A DNA stretch of 64,000 nucleotides from Nansenia antarctica (GCA_963989245.1 OZ022342.1:47871910-47935909); one strand, 5' to 3'; counted from the stretch's first letter, positions 10,356 through 20,540 are shown. The notes: generated by a model from the letters alone, not told the origin. A program made the numbers and translations.

Positions 10356-10559
10356 GTTTATTCGTTATTTATTTGTGGTGAGATGGGTTCCAAATAATTT
10401 AAATATTAATTATGGGAAACCCTGCCCTGACCCCAATGATGTCACGTGATTGAAACGTGATTGATTGAAAAAACACCCATAATTCATAATCGCGATCTGA
10501 AGTAGCCTACATTGACATGCGTCATAGACGAAATGATCGCTTATGACGTCATAAACTGA
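10356..10559. promoter_or_regulatory. Candidate bidirectional promoter, right half
   Basis: A non-repetitive stretch upstream of the proposed untranslated exon. It holds a palindromic E-box GTCACGTGA (core 10443-10448) and a perfect CRE, TGACGTCA (10544-10551), 5-10 bp before the exon region. With the hAT removed, it would lie about 0.6 kb from the proposed start exon of the minus-strand gene. Promoter function is inferred, not shown. Confidence 0.45.
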
Positions 10560-10676
10560 CGGTGGATACCAAGGTTCTAGATCTCACAGCAGAAACAGAG
10601 AGTAACACACACAAATCTACATTTGAGTTTATCGGACACGTTCAGAGAGTTTATTCAACGCGTTGAAACCTACATT

Positions 10677-12970
10677 TGACAGACTTTAACCAGAAAGTAA
10701 TTGAGAGATTTGCAGGCCTGAAGGAACGAAGGGCAAAATTCATGTTCAATCGAACCTGTCGTGGTGCTCTGTCAAATGAGGACCTGGAACAGTTCACGTC
10801 GTCGGTTCTGAACCACATAGTGAACTGCACCAACTCAGTCACCGTGGACAAACGGGTCCGGGTCTACCCCAACACGAAGCCATGGATGACTGGGAAGGTC
10901 CAAAAACTGATCAATGAGAGGGACAATGCCTTCTTCGCAGGGAAGGGCACACTGCTGTACAGCACCACCAGGGATAACCTAAAGCGCGGCATCCGGGAGG
11001 CCAAGGCAGACCACAGAGAGTAGATTGAGGAATGCTTCCTGAGCAACGACTCCAGGCGGATGTGGCAGGGGGTTCAGCACATGACAAACTTCAGAGCCAA
11101 CAGGCTCACAGCCGCAGAGGACGACCCCCTGCTGGCGGAAAAGCTGAACTCCTTCTACGCCCGGTTCGACGAGGGGCGAACGGAGGTAACCACAACACAA
11201 ACACCACTCTCTCCAGCTCTCAGCAGCCTCACCCTCACAGAGCATGAAGTGAGACGCGTGCTGAAGGCGGTGGACCACAGGAAAGCCTCTGGGCCGGATG
11301 GCGTCCTGGGACGGGTGCTGAGGGACTGCGCCGACCAGCTGGCCGGGGTTTTCACCAACATCTTCAACCAGTCCCTGTCCCAGGCCACCATCCCACCCTG
11401 CCTGAAAACCTCAACTATCATCCCAGTCCCGAAGAAAAGCACGGTGAGCTGCCTAAACGACTACCGCCCGGTGGCACTCACACCAATCATCATGAAGTGC
11501 TTCGAGAAACTAGTCCGGGCCCACATACTCACACGCCTCCCGCCCAACCTGGATCCATACCAGTTCGCCTACAGAGCCCACAGGTCCACAGAGGACGCCA
11601 TCGCGACGACTCTCCACGCCACTCTATCACACCTGGAGAGGGGAAACAGCTACGCGAGACTGCTCTTTGTGGACTTCACCTCTGCCTTCAACACCACCCT
11701 TCCAGACAGGCTAGTGACCAAACTACTAGACCTGGGACTATCACACTCTATATGTGCATGGATCAAGGACTTCCTGTCCGACCGCCCCCAGAGGGTGCGG
11801 GTGGGCTCCCACACCTCCACAGCCCTCAGACTCAGCACTGGGTCCCCACAGGGCTGCGTGCTAAGCCCCATCCTCTACAACCTCTACACCTACGACTTCA
11901 CCCCCGTCCACCCCAGCAACTCCATCGTAAAGTTTGCAGACGACACCACCGTGGTGGGCTGCATCTCGGGGGGGGGGACGAGGCGGCGTACAGGGATGAG
12001 GTAGAGCAGCTGAGCAAGCTGTGCAAGGTTAACAACCTGCTGCTGAACCAGTCAAAGACCCAGGAAATCATCGTGGACTTCAGGAGGAAAAAATCTGAGG
12101 TCCAGCCCCTGCTCATCGACGGAGAGAGCGTGGAGAGAGTCTCAACCCTCCGATTCCTGGGGGTGCACATACAGGATGACCTGTCCTGGAAGAACAACAC
12201 AGCAGCCACCATCAAGAAGGCACAACAGCGGCTCTACTTCCTGAGAGTCCTCAGGAAGGAACACAACAAGCAGGAGATACTGGTGGCCTTCTACCGCGGC
12301 GCAGTGGAGAGCATCCTCACCTACGGCATCTGCAACTGGTTCTCCAGCTGCACAATCGCGGAGAGAAATGCGCTACAGAGAGTCGTGAGAACAGCCCAGA
12401 AGATCACCGGCGCCCCCCTCCCCTCTCTGGAAGAGCTGTACAACACACGCTGCCTCAGGAAGGCCTCCAAGATCTCCAGAGACCCAACCCACCCTGGGTA
12501 CGAACACTTTGCCCGGCTGCCCTCGAAAAGGTGGTACAGGACCATGGCCGCAAGGACAAACAGACTGAAGCTCAGCTTCTACCCCAGGGCCATCCAGGCC
12601 CTGAACACAGCAAAGACCTAGGTTCTGGGCCCTGGACAGTCTGGACGGATTGATGGCAGCTGCTGGATTGAAAAAATCAGGTGTAGTGCTGAGGCACAAA
12701 TGTGTACATTTCAAGCCTGCAAACTGCGACACTTTAAATGAATGTGCAATAACACTATGTGCAATATGACAACCCTAGTCGTCTTATCTGTACAGTATAG
12801 TATAGTGGATAGTGTACATAGCCTTTATTTATGTAAACCAGCTCCTTTCCCTTCTTGTTTTTTTCGGGTTTTTTTCTTTCCTAGCACCAGGGGAGCCACC
12901 CCTCCCAAATGTCGTTGTTTGCTACCTGTACTATAGCAATGACAATAAAGACCATTCATTCATTCATTTG
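10677..12970 (+). mobile_element. Chimeric insertion: hAT fragment plus LINE family A copy 3
   Basis: Positions 10677-10749 match 9846-9918 of the nearby hAT with one visible mismatch. Positions 10755-10768 match a separate hAT stretch (9609-9622). LINE ORF and 3' UTR follow, ending in a (CATT)n tail at 12952-12968. CATTTGA occurs at both ends (10673-10679 and 12965-12971), but four of those bases overlap the tail, so the target duplication is weak. Confidence 0.8.
10769..12621 (+). pseudogene. LINE ORF2 (endonuclease-less), reverse transcriptase, broken
   Basis: Longest copy of family A. The frame from the 5' truncation runs through VYPNTKPWMTGKVQKLI to an in-frame TAG at 11021-11023, then on through the RT: fingers with SGPDGVLGRVLRDCADQL and LNDYRPVALT, palm with LLFVDFTSAFN, TGSPQGCVLSP and FADD. 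A G homopolymer at about 11968-11977 shifts frame, after which the thumb and C-terminus continue to NTAKT at 12621. The N-terminal AP-type endonuclease is missing. The family is CR1/L2-like by these motifs; exact clade not determined. Confidence 0.9.
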
Positions 12971-12987
12971 ATTTCACAGACGTTCAG

Positions 12988-13148
12988 GTAAGAGCTCTTC
13001 AATTGTCTTGGCAGATAACAAGCTTATAATCAATCAATCAATCAATCATATAAACAACATATTGTATAAGCCAGTGGCGGCCTGGCTATTTAAAAGCCTA
13101 GTAATGGCAAAAGTCTGTAACGAGGCTGTGACGAGAGCTGTTAATGTT

Positions 13149-13181
<33 letters not shown>
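12988..13181. other. Intron start, no gene; short repeats
   Basis: Contains (AATC)n at 13028-13046, CAGTGGCGGCCTGG near 13072 (resembling the terminus of the hAT at 8104), and a TA tract at 13156-13181. Confidence 0.5.
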
Positions 13182-13189
<8 letters not shown>

Positions 13190-13480
13190 TCAGATTTTAT
13201 CCCTTTTTCACCCAATTTGGTATCCAATTGAACTCAACCTAGCATCCAATTATCCCCTGCCTATTGCGTAGGATCCGCCGCACGACCCCGTGCAGCCCCA
13301 GAGGATCCAAGACGGATCCTTGTCCGGAAATAGTCCTATACCGCCCTCTGGAGCTCAATATGCCGCTCCCTGTGTGCCTCGGCCATATCCGGGTCTGGCG
13401 AGACCGGGATTCGATCCCAGTCCCCGGTGGGCAGCTTGCACTAGTGGCTAGTGCTTAGACCGCTACGCCACCGCGGGGCA
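13182..13480 (-). mobile_element. tRNA-derived SINE
   Basis: On the minus strand the head has polymerase III boxes: A box within GGTGGCGTAGCGGTCT and B box GGGATCGAATCCC (plus 13406-13418). A unique body follows and the element ends in an A-run (plus T run at 13182). The length, about 300 bp, fits a SINE. Family not named. Confidence 0.75.
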
Positions 13481-13774
13481 ATGTTCATGTTTAAATGTAC
13501 ATCAACATCCTAAGATACCCCTATAGGTTTCTAGCAACAGGTTTGACATGAACAGTTAGTCAAAGTCAGTAGTCAACCAAGATCACTAAGATGCAGCTTA
13601 GTGGAGTTAAGAAGGCCAAATGAAATATCGAACAAATCATATTATACATAATAAACAAGTGTAGACCGACAGTAACGATGTTGTCGTGTTCTTTGAATAA
13701 GTCACAGTTACTCAAACATGAAACGTTAACAGACGGTGTGGTTATTGTATTCATTGTCCGTCTCGCTTCTTACG

Positions 13775-13775
<1 letters not shown>
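13481..13775. other. No gene seen
   Basis: Unique intronic sequence without a supported feature. Confidence 0.4.

Positions 13776-13860
<85 letters not shown>
13776..13860. repeat. (CA)n microsatellite, 85 bp
   Basis: Uninterrupted CA dinucleotides, bordered on both sides by a CTTCTTACGCC motif. Confidence 0.97.
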
Positions 13861-13862
<2 letters not shown>

Positions 13863-14516
13863 CTTACGCCTTTATGTGTATTTGAAAGCATTCCACGGAT
13901 TTGAGACGGACTGCATTCACCCAAGTTTCGTAAGAAATTGGCCCTCTCAGTGTCATTTTGTAAATGCAGTATCTGGCCATATGCATCATTCACACAAGTT
14001 TCGTAAAAACGTTCCCAGTGGCGTCGGAGATAAAAGCGTGTGACATACGAACGGACACGATTGTGTGACATAGAAAGGGGTAGAATTTGACATATAGGCT
14101 AAATTGACCCAAACCCCAACCATTTGAGATGCTTTTCTAGTGTCATTTCGTTCACCTTCGTTTAAATGGGTACAGCTAAATGATAAAAAAAAATGGTTAC
14201 AAAAAGATAGAATGCCTTACACATATTTCGTTTCAGTTAAGCTCTGTAATTTCAAAGCAATTTAGGAGGACACAGTCAGTCTTATAATTTCAGCGTTGTT
14301 CAAAAACAAATTGTAAAATGACGAGTATACCATCAATTTGATTGAGTCCCCCTTTGAATACTGCAATATTGAAATAGCCTAGGCGACACTTCACAGGCCT
14401 GTTGATTTAAGCCTAAGCGGCTTGTATAGTGAGACGCTGGGCTGGTCATGCTAGTATGATGATAATCAAGGTAATGTCCTATAAGATAAGTGTTTCTTGT
14501 TTTGTTTGAATTGTGT
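13861..14516. other. No gene seen
   Basis: Contains two copies of an ACAAGTTTCGTAA/CCAAGTTTCGTAA motif (near 13921 and 13994), perhaps an old repeat. No coding frame. Confidence 0.4.
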
Positions 14517-14547
14517 ATAATATATATATATATTTGTATATGGTTTG

Positions 14548-14580
<33 letters not shown>
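14517..14580. repeat. (TA)n-rich tract
   Basis: Target region of the BEL/Pao insertion. A second TA tract follows the 3' LTR at 18579. Confidence 0.9.
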
Positions 14581-14584
<4 letters not shown>

Positions 14585-14627
14585 TGTTCCGCAACACTTT
14601 CTTTATTTCTTTAGGAAAAGTTAAAAG
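14580..14627 (+). repeat. 5' LTR remnant of the BEL/Pao element
   Basis: TGTGTTGT then CCGCAACACTTTCTTT, matching the first 48 bp of the LTR at 18133 except for one transition. It then jumps straight to internal sequence, so about 400 bp of the LTR and the leader are deleted. Confidence 0.85.
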
Positions 14628-14650
14628 TTACATTACCAAGTAACCTACCT

Positions 14651-15330
14651 GTGGGACGCGTCACACAACAGTCTCAGCTCAACTACAATAAGCCAAATCC
14701 TGAGACACAATACACACATCCTGAAAGAATGTACTTACCTCCACCAAACCTACCTGATCCTCCTAAAGTTGAATTCAGGTCTGAGTTTGTAAAACCAACA
14801 CCTACCTTAAATGTAAATACGCCATCATATGTTCCCCGACACACTCAGCCAGCTAGCACACCAAATCCAATAGAGACTCTAGCACAGTATTTGGTACGAC
14901 GAGACCTTGTTAACTCAGGTCTGTACCAGTTTGACGATAAACCAGAAAATTATTGAGCATGGTACTCATCATTCATCAGCGCAACCAGTGAAGCTAGCCT
15001 GACAGCAATACAAGAGTTGGATCTCATGACCAGATGGCTCGGAAAGGAATCTGGAGAACAGGCGAAACGCATAAGGTCAGTACATGTTAACAACCCCAGT
15101 AAAGCATGGGAGAGACTACGTGAGTGCTATGCAGCCCCCGAAATCATAGAGAAGTCCTTATTCCAGAGACTAGACGGCTTCCCCAGGATTTCATCCAAAG
15201 ACCCCATAAAGCTACGCCAACTTGGGGACCTGCTTCAGGAGATCCAAGGAGCGAAGGAAGATGGATATCTCACGGGCCTTACTTATCTAGATACTTCCCG
15301 CGGAATTGGACCAATCGTGGAAAAGCTTCC
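14651..15330 (+). pseudogene. BEL/Pao gag, broken
   Basis: Structural (capsid-like) protein region of the retrotransposon. Recognisable family blocks: ETLAQYLVRRDLVNSG, the PENY block, LTRWLGKESGEQAKRI-type sequence, and NNPSKAWERLRECYAAPE through SLFQRL. An in-frame TGA sits at 14954-14956 directly after PENY, where family members usually have Arg; a CpG transition in CGA would explain it. A frameshift follows near 15330, just after IVEKLPY. No ATG is visible at the start of the open frame because the leader is deleted. Confidence 0.85.
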
Positions 15331-17160
15331 ATACCAGCGGGAACGCGGTACAAAGAGCAAAACGACGGCCGCTTCCCCCCCTTTCACTATTTCTGCAACT
15401 TTGTGAGCCAAGAAGCCAAAAGGCGAAACGACCCAAGCTTCATATACCAAAGCTGTTCCACCACCCAGACAAAACAAGACAGATACAACGGGAAGAACGG
15501 CAACAAACCCATCCACGTGAAGATGGATGTCTCATCTCAAGTTGACCCCAACAAGAACTGTCCATTGCATGGCAATAGACCTCACCCTCTCAAGAAGTGC
15601 AAAACCTTCAGGAACAAATCCCTCGATGATCGAAAGGCTTTTCTCAAGGAGAAAGGAATATGCTTCAAATGCTGCTCTACAACTTCCCATCTTGCCAAAG
15701 ACTGCGAGAGCGACGTAAAATGCTCTGAGTGCGACAGCACTAGACACGATGCGGCCATGCACCCCGGCCCATCGCCTCAAACAAACAACAAGGCTCCTCC
15801 ACCGTCACAAGAGAACGGTGGGGAGGAAGAAGTGCAACCTAAAAAAACTGAAGTGGATGAAGCTGAGGTCAGAGATGCTGAAGTCAGCGACATAGAGGTC
15901 AACACAAGCTGCACAGAAATATGCGGTCCAGGACAGTGGAGCCGTTCATGCTCAAAGATTTGCTTAGCAATGATCTATCCCAAAGGATCAAAGGATAAAG
16001 CTATAAAAGCTTATGTAATGATGGACGACCAGAGCAACCGCTCTTTAGCCAGACCAGAGCTCTTCGAACTTTTCGGCATGGAGAGTGAAACCTTCCCATA
16101 CCGTCTCAGAACATGCTCTGGCATCATAGAAACATCAGGAAAGAAGGCAGAAGGACTTCAGATGGAGTCACTGGATGGAAAAGTCCACATCTCTCTCCCA
16201 ACACTCACTGAGTGTCCTGACATTCCAAACAATCGGAGTGAGATTCCGACCCCAAACGCAGTTCAGCACCAGCCTCATCTCCGTCATTTTACTCAACAAA
16301 TTCCAGAACTGGACCCCAAAGCGGAGATACTCATCTTACTCGGCAGAGATGTTCTTCGTGTTCACAAGGTCAGGCAGCAAGTGAACGGACCACATGACTC
16401 TCCCTTTGCCCAACGTCTAGACTTAGGGTGGGTGGTAATAGGAGAGGTCTGCCTAGGGAGCATGCATAAACCTACAGTCAATGCATACAAGACACATGTG
16501 CTCGACAGCGGACGGCCTTCAATCTTCGAGCCCTGCCCAAGCTTCATGCACATCAAGGACACACATCAAGGCTTCAATAAGCCTGACAAAACTCCTGAGA
16601 GGATGCTGGGACAGACAGTGTTCAACCGAACTGAGCACGACAACAAGCCTGCTCCTTCAGTGGAAGACACCATCTTCTTAGAAATCATGGACAGACACGT
16701 CTTCAGAGACAACGAGAACAGTTGGGTCGCCCCACTGCCGTTCAGAGAACCACGCCAGCCTCTGCCAAACAACAAAGAGCAAGTTGTCAAGCGGTTCTCA
16801 TCCCTGCAACGGACTCTGAAGAAAAGGCCTGAAATGCAGGATCAATATGTGAAATTCATGGGGAAAATCTTTGCCAATGGATACGCCGAGGTAGCACCGC
16901 CTTTGAAACCAGATCAAGAGTGCTGGTATCTTCCTACATTTGGCGTCTACCACCCACAAAAACCCAATCAAATCAGGGTGGTCTTCGATTCCAGTGCCCA
17001 GTACTTTGGTGTTTCCCTCAACGATGTGCTCCTCAATGGGCCTGACCTCAATAATACCCTCCTCGGGGTCCTGCTACGTTTCCGGAAAGAGAAGGTCGCA
17101 ATCCTGGCAGACATCCAGCAGATGTTCCATTGCTTCCTGGTGAATGAAGATCATGACTGA
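15330..17160 (+). pseudogene. BEL/Pao gag end, protease and partial reverse transcriptase
   Basis: Open for about 610 codons. In order: the end of gag (FPPFHYFCNFVSQEAKRR); Cys/His knuckles (CPLHGNRPHPLKKC, then CFKCCSTTSHLAKDC and CSECDSTRHD); an acidic linker; an aspartic protease with MMDDQSNRSLARPE; and the RT N-terminal part with WVAPLPFREPRQPLP, WYLPTFGVYHPQKP, RVVFDSSAQ and ADIQQMFHCFLV. It stops at 17158-17160, where a deletion has removed the RT core, including the YxDD-type catalytic box. It cannot reverse-transcribe as it stands. Confidence 0.88.
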
Positions 17161-17253
17161 TATCCTTACCTACTGAGGCTGAGGCTATCAACCTTCTACA
17201 GCGAACTCAGTCCTCACTCGCTGAATCAAACCTTCGTTTGCACAAGTTTGTGT
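17161..17253 (+). pseudogene. BEL/Pao pol fragment after deletion
   Basis: Encodes LPTEAEAINLLQRTQSSLAE then SNLRLHKFVSN, normally located well downstream in pol. It directly follows the truncated RT at 17160, so this is the deletion junction. It is then interrupted by the nested LINE. Confidence 0.75.
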
Positions 17254-17732
17254 CGAACCCGATCACGTCTCTTCACAACACTGGCTCCCCGCTGGTGGAA
17301 TGAGCTCCCCACGGCCGTCAGAACGGCAGAGTCACTACCCATCTTCCGTCGTAGACTGAAGACCCATCTCTTCAGGTTACATCTTAACTGCTCCTCCTGA
17401 GACATCTTCTGACCCTCACCACTACGTCTCCTAAAGACACCCGCTTTCCCCTCTACTGTGTCCCTAAGAACTCCTACTGCCCCCCTTGTACTGTTTCTCA
17501 GTTTCTCCAGTAAAACAAAACAAAAAAAAACAAAACAAAAAAATTACGTTTTAGTAGAAGGCGATAATAGGGAGAAGGTTTTTCCTTCTATCAGTGGCCC
17601 CGGGCCCGAGCTAGAGTACTCTTCCTGCAACGAATAGTGGACTGCTGATTCACGTGCTTAGTATTCAAATGTATTGATTGTAAGTCGCTTTGGAATAAGG
17701 CGTCTGCTAAATGCCAAAAATGTAAATGTAAA
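17254..17732 (+). mobile_element. LINE 3' fragment nested in BEL/Pao
   Basis: Begins inside a LINE ORF C-terminus (LAPRWWNELPTAVRTAESLP, then FRRRLKTHLFR, stop near 17398), continues with a 3' UTR ending in the fish LINE/SINE tail GTCGCTTTGGAATAAGGCG then CTGCTAAATG, and finishes with a short AAATGT repeat. GAACC flanks both ends (17252-17256 region and about 17734), and the BEL reading frame resumes exactly after removal, supporting a 5-bp target duplication. Confidence 0.85.
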
Positions 17733-17815
17733 TGAACCGGAAGAAAGTCATGGAGTCATTCTCACCAGAAGACTGTGCTCAGGTGATCAAAGATTTGGAT
17801 CTCAGTGGAGAAAAC
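17733..17815 (+). pseudogene. BEL/Pao pol fragment after the nested LINE
   Basis: Encodes NRKKVMESFSPEDC then KDLDLSGE, continuous in frame with the block ending at 17253. The remaining RNase H and integrase region is absent and a tandem repeat follows. Confidence 0.75.
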
Positions 17816-18045
17816 TCACCTACTGTCTCTACAGAGGACCAGAGACTCCTCATCTACTGTCTCTACAGAGGACCAGAGACTCATCTACTGTCTCTACAGA
17901 GGACCAGAGACTCCTCATCTACTGTCTCTACAGAGGACCAGAGACTCCTCATCTACTGTCTCTACAGAGGACCAGAGACTCATCTACTGTCTCTACAGAG
18001 GACCAGAGACTCACCTACTGTCTCTACAGAGAACCAGCAGAACTC
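17812..18045. repeat. Minisatellite with 34- and 31-bp units
   Basis: About seven units of CTACTGTCTCTACAGAGGAC with a tail of either CAGAGACTCCTCAT or CAGAGACTCAT. Because neither length is a multiple of 3, all three frames cycle through the same peptides. Confidence 0.92.
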
Positions 18046-18132
18046 ATTCTACTTCTGCTAAAGATTGATCAAGAGACTTTGATATTACTCACCCTTAATT
18101 CCATAGTGACCATCAACAGGTCAGGCGGGGAG

Positions 18133-18578
18133 TGTGTTGTCCCGCAACACTTTCTTTATTTCTTTAGGAAAAGTTAAAAGGTTCATATTTGATGTAGTGA
18201 CATCACTTCCTGTTTACCGCAAATCTACTTTCGGTTAATCTACTTCCGGTTTGGGAGTTCGTTCTTTGCCAAAGAGAGACCGAGACGTTACGTTTGTTCT
18301 CCATTCATCATTCAACATCCATGTTCAGTTTTACACAAAGCAATGTTGTAAGTACGAAATATCAAGTGTTGGATTGTTAGCTTTATATATTAGTCATCAT
18401 TTGTTGGGAATATTATGTTTTTAGTTATTATTTTGTACATCCTGTTGAAACATGTTTTGTGCTGTTTGTCTTGCAGTTTTTACCAGTTCAATACACCTGA
18501 TTTGAAAAGCCACTCTACGCCTCTTTCTTTGATGAACTTTATTGACAAGGTTTAGCTAGATGTTACCAGAGAACATCA
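18133..18578 (+). repeat. 3' LTR of the BEL/Pao element
   Basis: 446 bp from TGTGTTGTCCCG to AACATCA, preceded by a G-rich polypurine tract (AGGCGGGGAG) and followed by TAATATAT. The right end is placed from the CA terminus and the TA-rich target, so it is approximate. Confidence 0.7.
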
Positions 18579-18790
18579 TAATATATATATATATATTTCA
18601 TTGTAATTCTGTCATTATTTCAACATTTAGCATGGGACCCATTTATAATTAGCACACGCTCTCTGGTGCAATAACGTTGGTTTATGAAATGTGATTGGTG
18701 AATTAGATTGCTCCGATAAAATCAATGGGCATTTGTGTGGGCAATTGAATGTATCTACAACAGTATTATTGTGATTATATCTTATCCTAG

Positions 18791-18823
<33 letters not shown>

Positions 18824-19216
18824 CTGGAATCTGATCAGCGCTCATGGAAAGCCTCTTGTCCAATCAAATTACTTGGTCCCTTTATGACGTTGAACCCAGT
18901 GTGCGCTCCGATTAGAGCCATGGTGATGAACAATGTCATAATCACATTCCAATGACATCATATGTTGACACCTGTTCACCATACTGTCAGACTGAACTGT
19001 TAAGTCATTGTGAATTATTTGCTGTTGTTCTAAGATTACATTAATGATTTCATCTTCAGTTGAATCTTAGGAGTAAGCGACCATGTTTTGCACTTATATA
19101 CAGTGTGACTAACTGTCCTATACCCTCATAGTGTGTAAACAGGGAAAGAAAAGATTCAGAACAAATATTAGGCCTATAGTTATCTATAGTTATGACATTT
19201 CCTTCTGCTTTGACAG
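18579..19216. other. Intron; TA and ATT microsatellites
   Basis: TA tract at 18581-18596 and (ATT)n at 18792-18822. Otherwise unique sequence; no coding frame supported. Confidence 0.5.
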
Positions 19217-19242
19217 GTTGTTTACATCCAGGACCGTCAAAC

Positions 19243-19290
19243 ATGAAGTTTTGTCTACCAATCAGACATGTACTAACTGCGAGCCCTAAT
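19243..19290 (+). CDS. First coding exon of plus-strand coiled-coil gene
   Basis: An acceptor (CTGCTTTGACAG, ending 19216) is followed by 26 nt of possible 5' UTR, then an ATG at 19243 and 16 codons (MKFCLPIRHVLTASPN) ending in phase 0 at a consensus donor (AAT then GTAAGT). Phase 0 matches the acceptor at 19888. The peptide is not recognised. Prediction rests on signals and phase only. Confidence 0.4.
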
Positions 19291-19888
19291 GTAAGTATTA
19301 CTTTAATATATCATTCTGTCTAACTTCATTTGAGGTAGTATGTCATCAATAGTGCAATGGGTTAGGGTTAGGTTAATCTGGCTCAATGTACCAACAGTAC
19401 ACTTATTATACAAACACATAATATCAATCAATCAAATCAATCACAGACATTAGATTGATGGTATAATTGTAGTATTTCTACCTTCTGAAATGATGGTTAG
19501 GACTGGTGTTATCAAGCGAAAGGTTCTTTATATACAAATCTGCTGAGATACACTTGTGATCCCTTTCAATTCAATAAAACGAGCTATTAGATATTCACTT
19601 TCTATTCTGGATGTACAATTCGCATTTCTCAAAAACAACAAACAGTCAACTTACTGTATATGACGTCTTGCTGCAAGGCATTCTGGAACCTGCAGTTCTA
19701 CCCATTCTTAGCTTCTACAACAGAAATGTACTTCTTTTTAACTCTCTTAACGATAAATAACAACTCTTAACTGTCAATCAATCATGTAACATATGAATCA
19801 ATCATGTAAACTTCTTACAGTCTCTCACTGTCACCGTTCCTTCTAAATATGGGTTTATCTTTTCTGACACCACCGTCAAAAACGACAG
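19291..19888. other. Intron, no gene seen
   Basis: Ends in AACGACAG at 19888. A stronger-looking acceptor (CTTCTTACAG) at 19820 opens a different frame that hits TGA at 19898-19900, so the later site is preferred. Confidence 0.4.
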
Positions 19889-20245
19889 GCTGACACACTG
19901 ATCAGAAACGAGATGGTCCTGAGGGGCGCTATGAAGAAGGAGACTGCGGATGCAGTGAGGCAGGAGAGGGACTCGATCAAGGCCGACGTGAGGTCGAAGA
20001 TGAAGATGAGGGAGAGGCAGCAGAGAGGAGAGGAGGAGAGGAGGAGGAGAGAAGAGGGGGAGAGGAGGAGGAGAGAGGAGGAGGAGAGGTGGCAGAGAGA
20101 AGCTGAACAGAGGCAGCAGAGAGAGGATGATCGGAGAGAGGACAATCAGATTTATGAAGCGATCAACAGATTGGAGGACAGGATGGAGGCGGAGATGAAG
20201 GCTCTCCGGGCTGAGCTGAGAAGACTGGGGGAGTCGACTCAGGAG
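19889..20245 (+). CDS. Coiled-coil exon of plus-strand gene
   Basis: 119 codons in phase 0 from ADTLIRNEM to STQE, followed by GAG then GTGAGA (donor at 20246). The segment is almost entirely Arg/Glu/Gln-rich (for example RREEGERRRREEEERWQRE) and then has the heptad-like NRLEDRMEAEMKALRAELR, so a long alpha-helical coiled coil is expected. Family not identified; composition resembles golgin-A6-like or trichohyalin-like predictions, which is not evidence of homology. The antisense frame over the same bases is low-complexity Leu/Ser and is rejected. Confidence 0.6.
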
Positions 20246-20263
20246 GTGAGATGACATACTGTA

Positions 20264-20268
20264 GCTAC

Positions 20269-20305
<37 letters not shown>

Positions 20306-20540
20306 GAACCATTATTTGTACAGCACCTTTCCTGCAAACATTGCAGTTCAAAGTGCTTCAATCATTATATAATCATCATTTAATTATTCAGTCATTCAAA
20401 GGCAATATTAAAAAGATGGGGTTTTTAGTCTTGACTTGAACATATGTGCTGAGGTTGCATCCCTAATGTAAACTGGCAGTGCATTCCACAATCTGGGTGC
20501 ATAAAACGAGAACGCAGCCTCACCAAATCTCCTCTTTTGT
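20264..20540 (-). mobile_element. LINE 3' fragment, family D, (ATT)n tail
   Basis: On the minus strand it encodes the end of a LINE ORF (RRFGEAAFSFYAPRLWNALP, then MFKSRLKTPSF), followed by a short 3' UTR with TGCTGTACAAAT and an ATT tail (plus ATA tract at 20268-20304). It lies within intron 19 kb/21 kb of the coiled-coil gene. Confidence 0.7.

Larger units (their letters stand above)
10560..12987 (+). other. Proposed 5' untranslated exon, interrupted by a LINE
   Basis: Sequence 10560-10679 joined across the LINE insertion to 12972-12987 ends in ACGTTCAG followed by GTAAGAG, a strong donor. It would be exon 1 of the plus-strand coiled-coil gene, whose next exon has a start ATG at 19243. Transcription start and continuity are inferred. 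With the LINE retained the exon would be about 2.4 kb. Confidence 0.35.
14580..18578 (+). mobile_element. BEL/Pao LTR retrotransposon, decayed
   Basis: Order along the plus strand: the first 48 bp of a 5' LTR, gag, zinc knuckles, aspartic protease, the first part of the reverse transcriptase, a junction with a large deletion, a nested LINE fragment, a short late-pol piece, a tandem repeat, a polypurine-like AGGCGGGGAG, and a full 3' LTR. Integrase and the RT catalytic core are missing. It lies between TA tracts inside the long first intron of the plus-strand gene. Confidence 0.9.

Noticed and set aside
13400..13480. tRNA gene on the minus strand
   Set aside because: A and B boxes are present, but it continues into a SINE body with an A tail and does not fold as a clean tRNA by eye.
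19802..20257. Minus-strand frame of 151 codons
   Set aside because: Antisense shadow of the Arg/Glu-rich coiled-coil exon; low-complexity Leu/Ser, no splice support.
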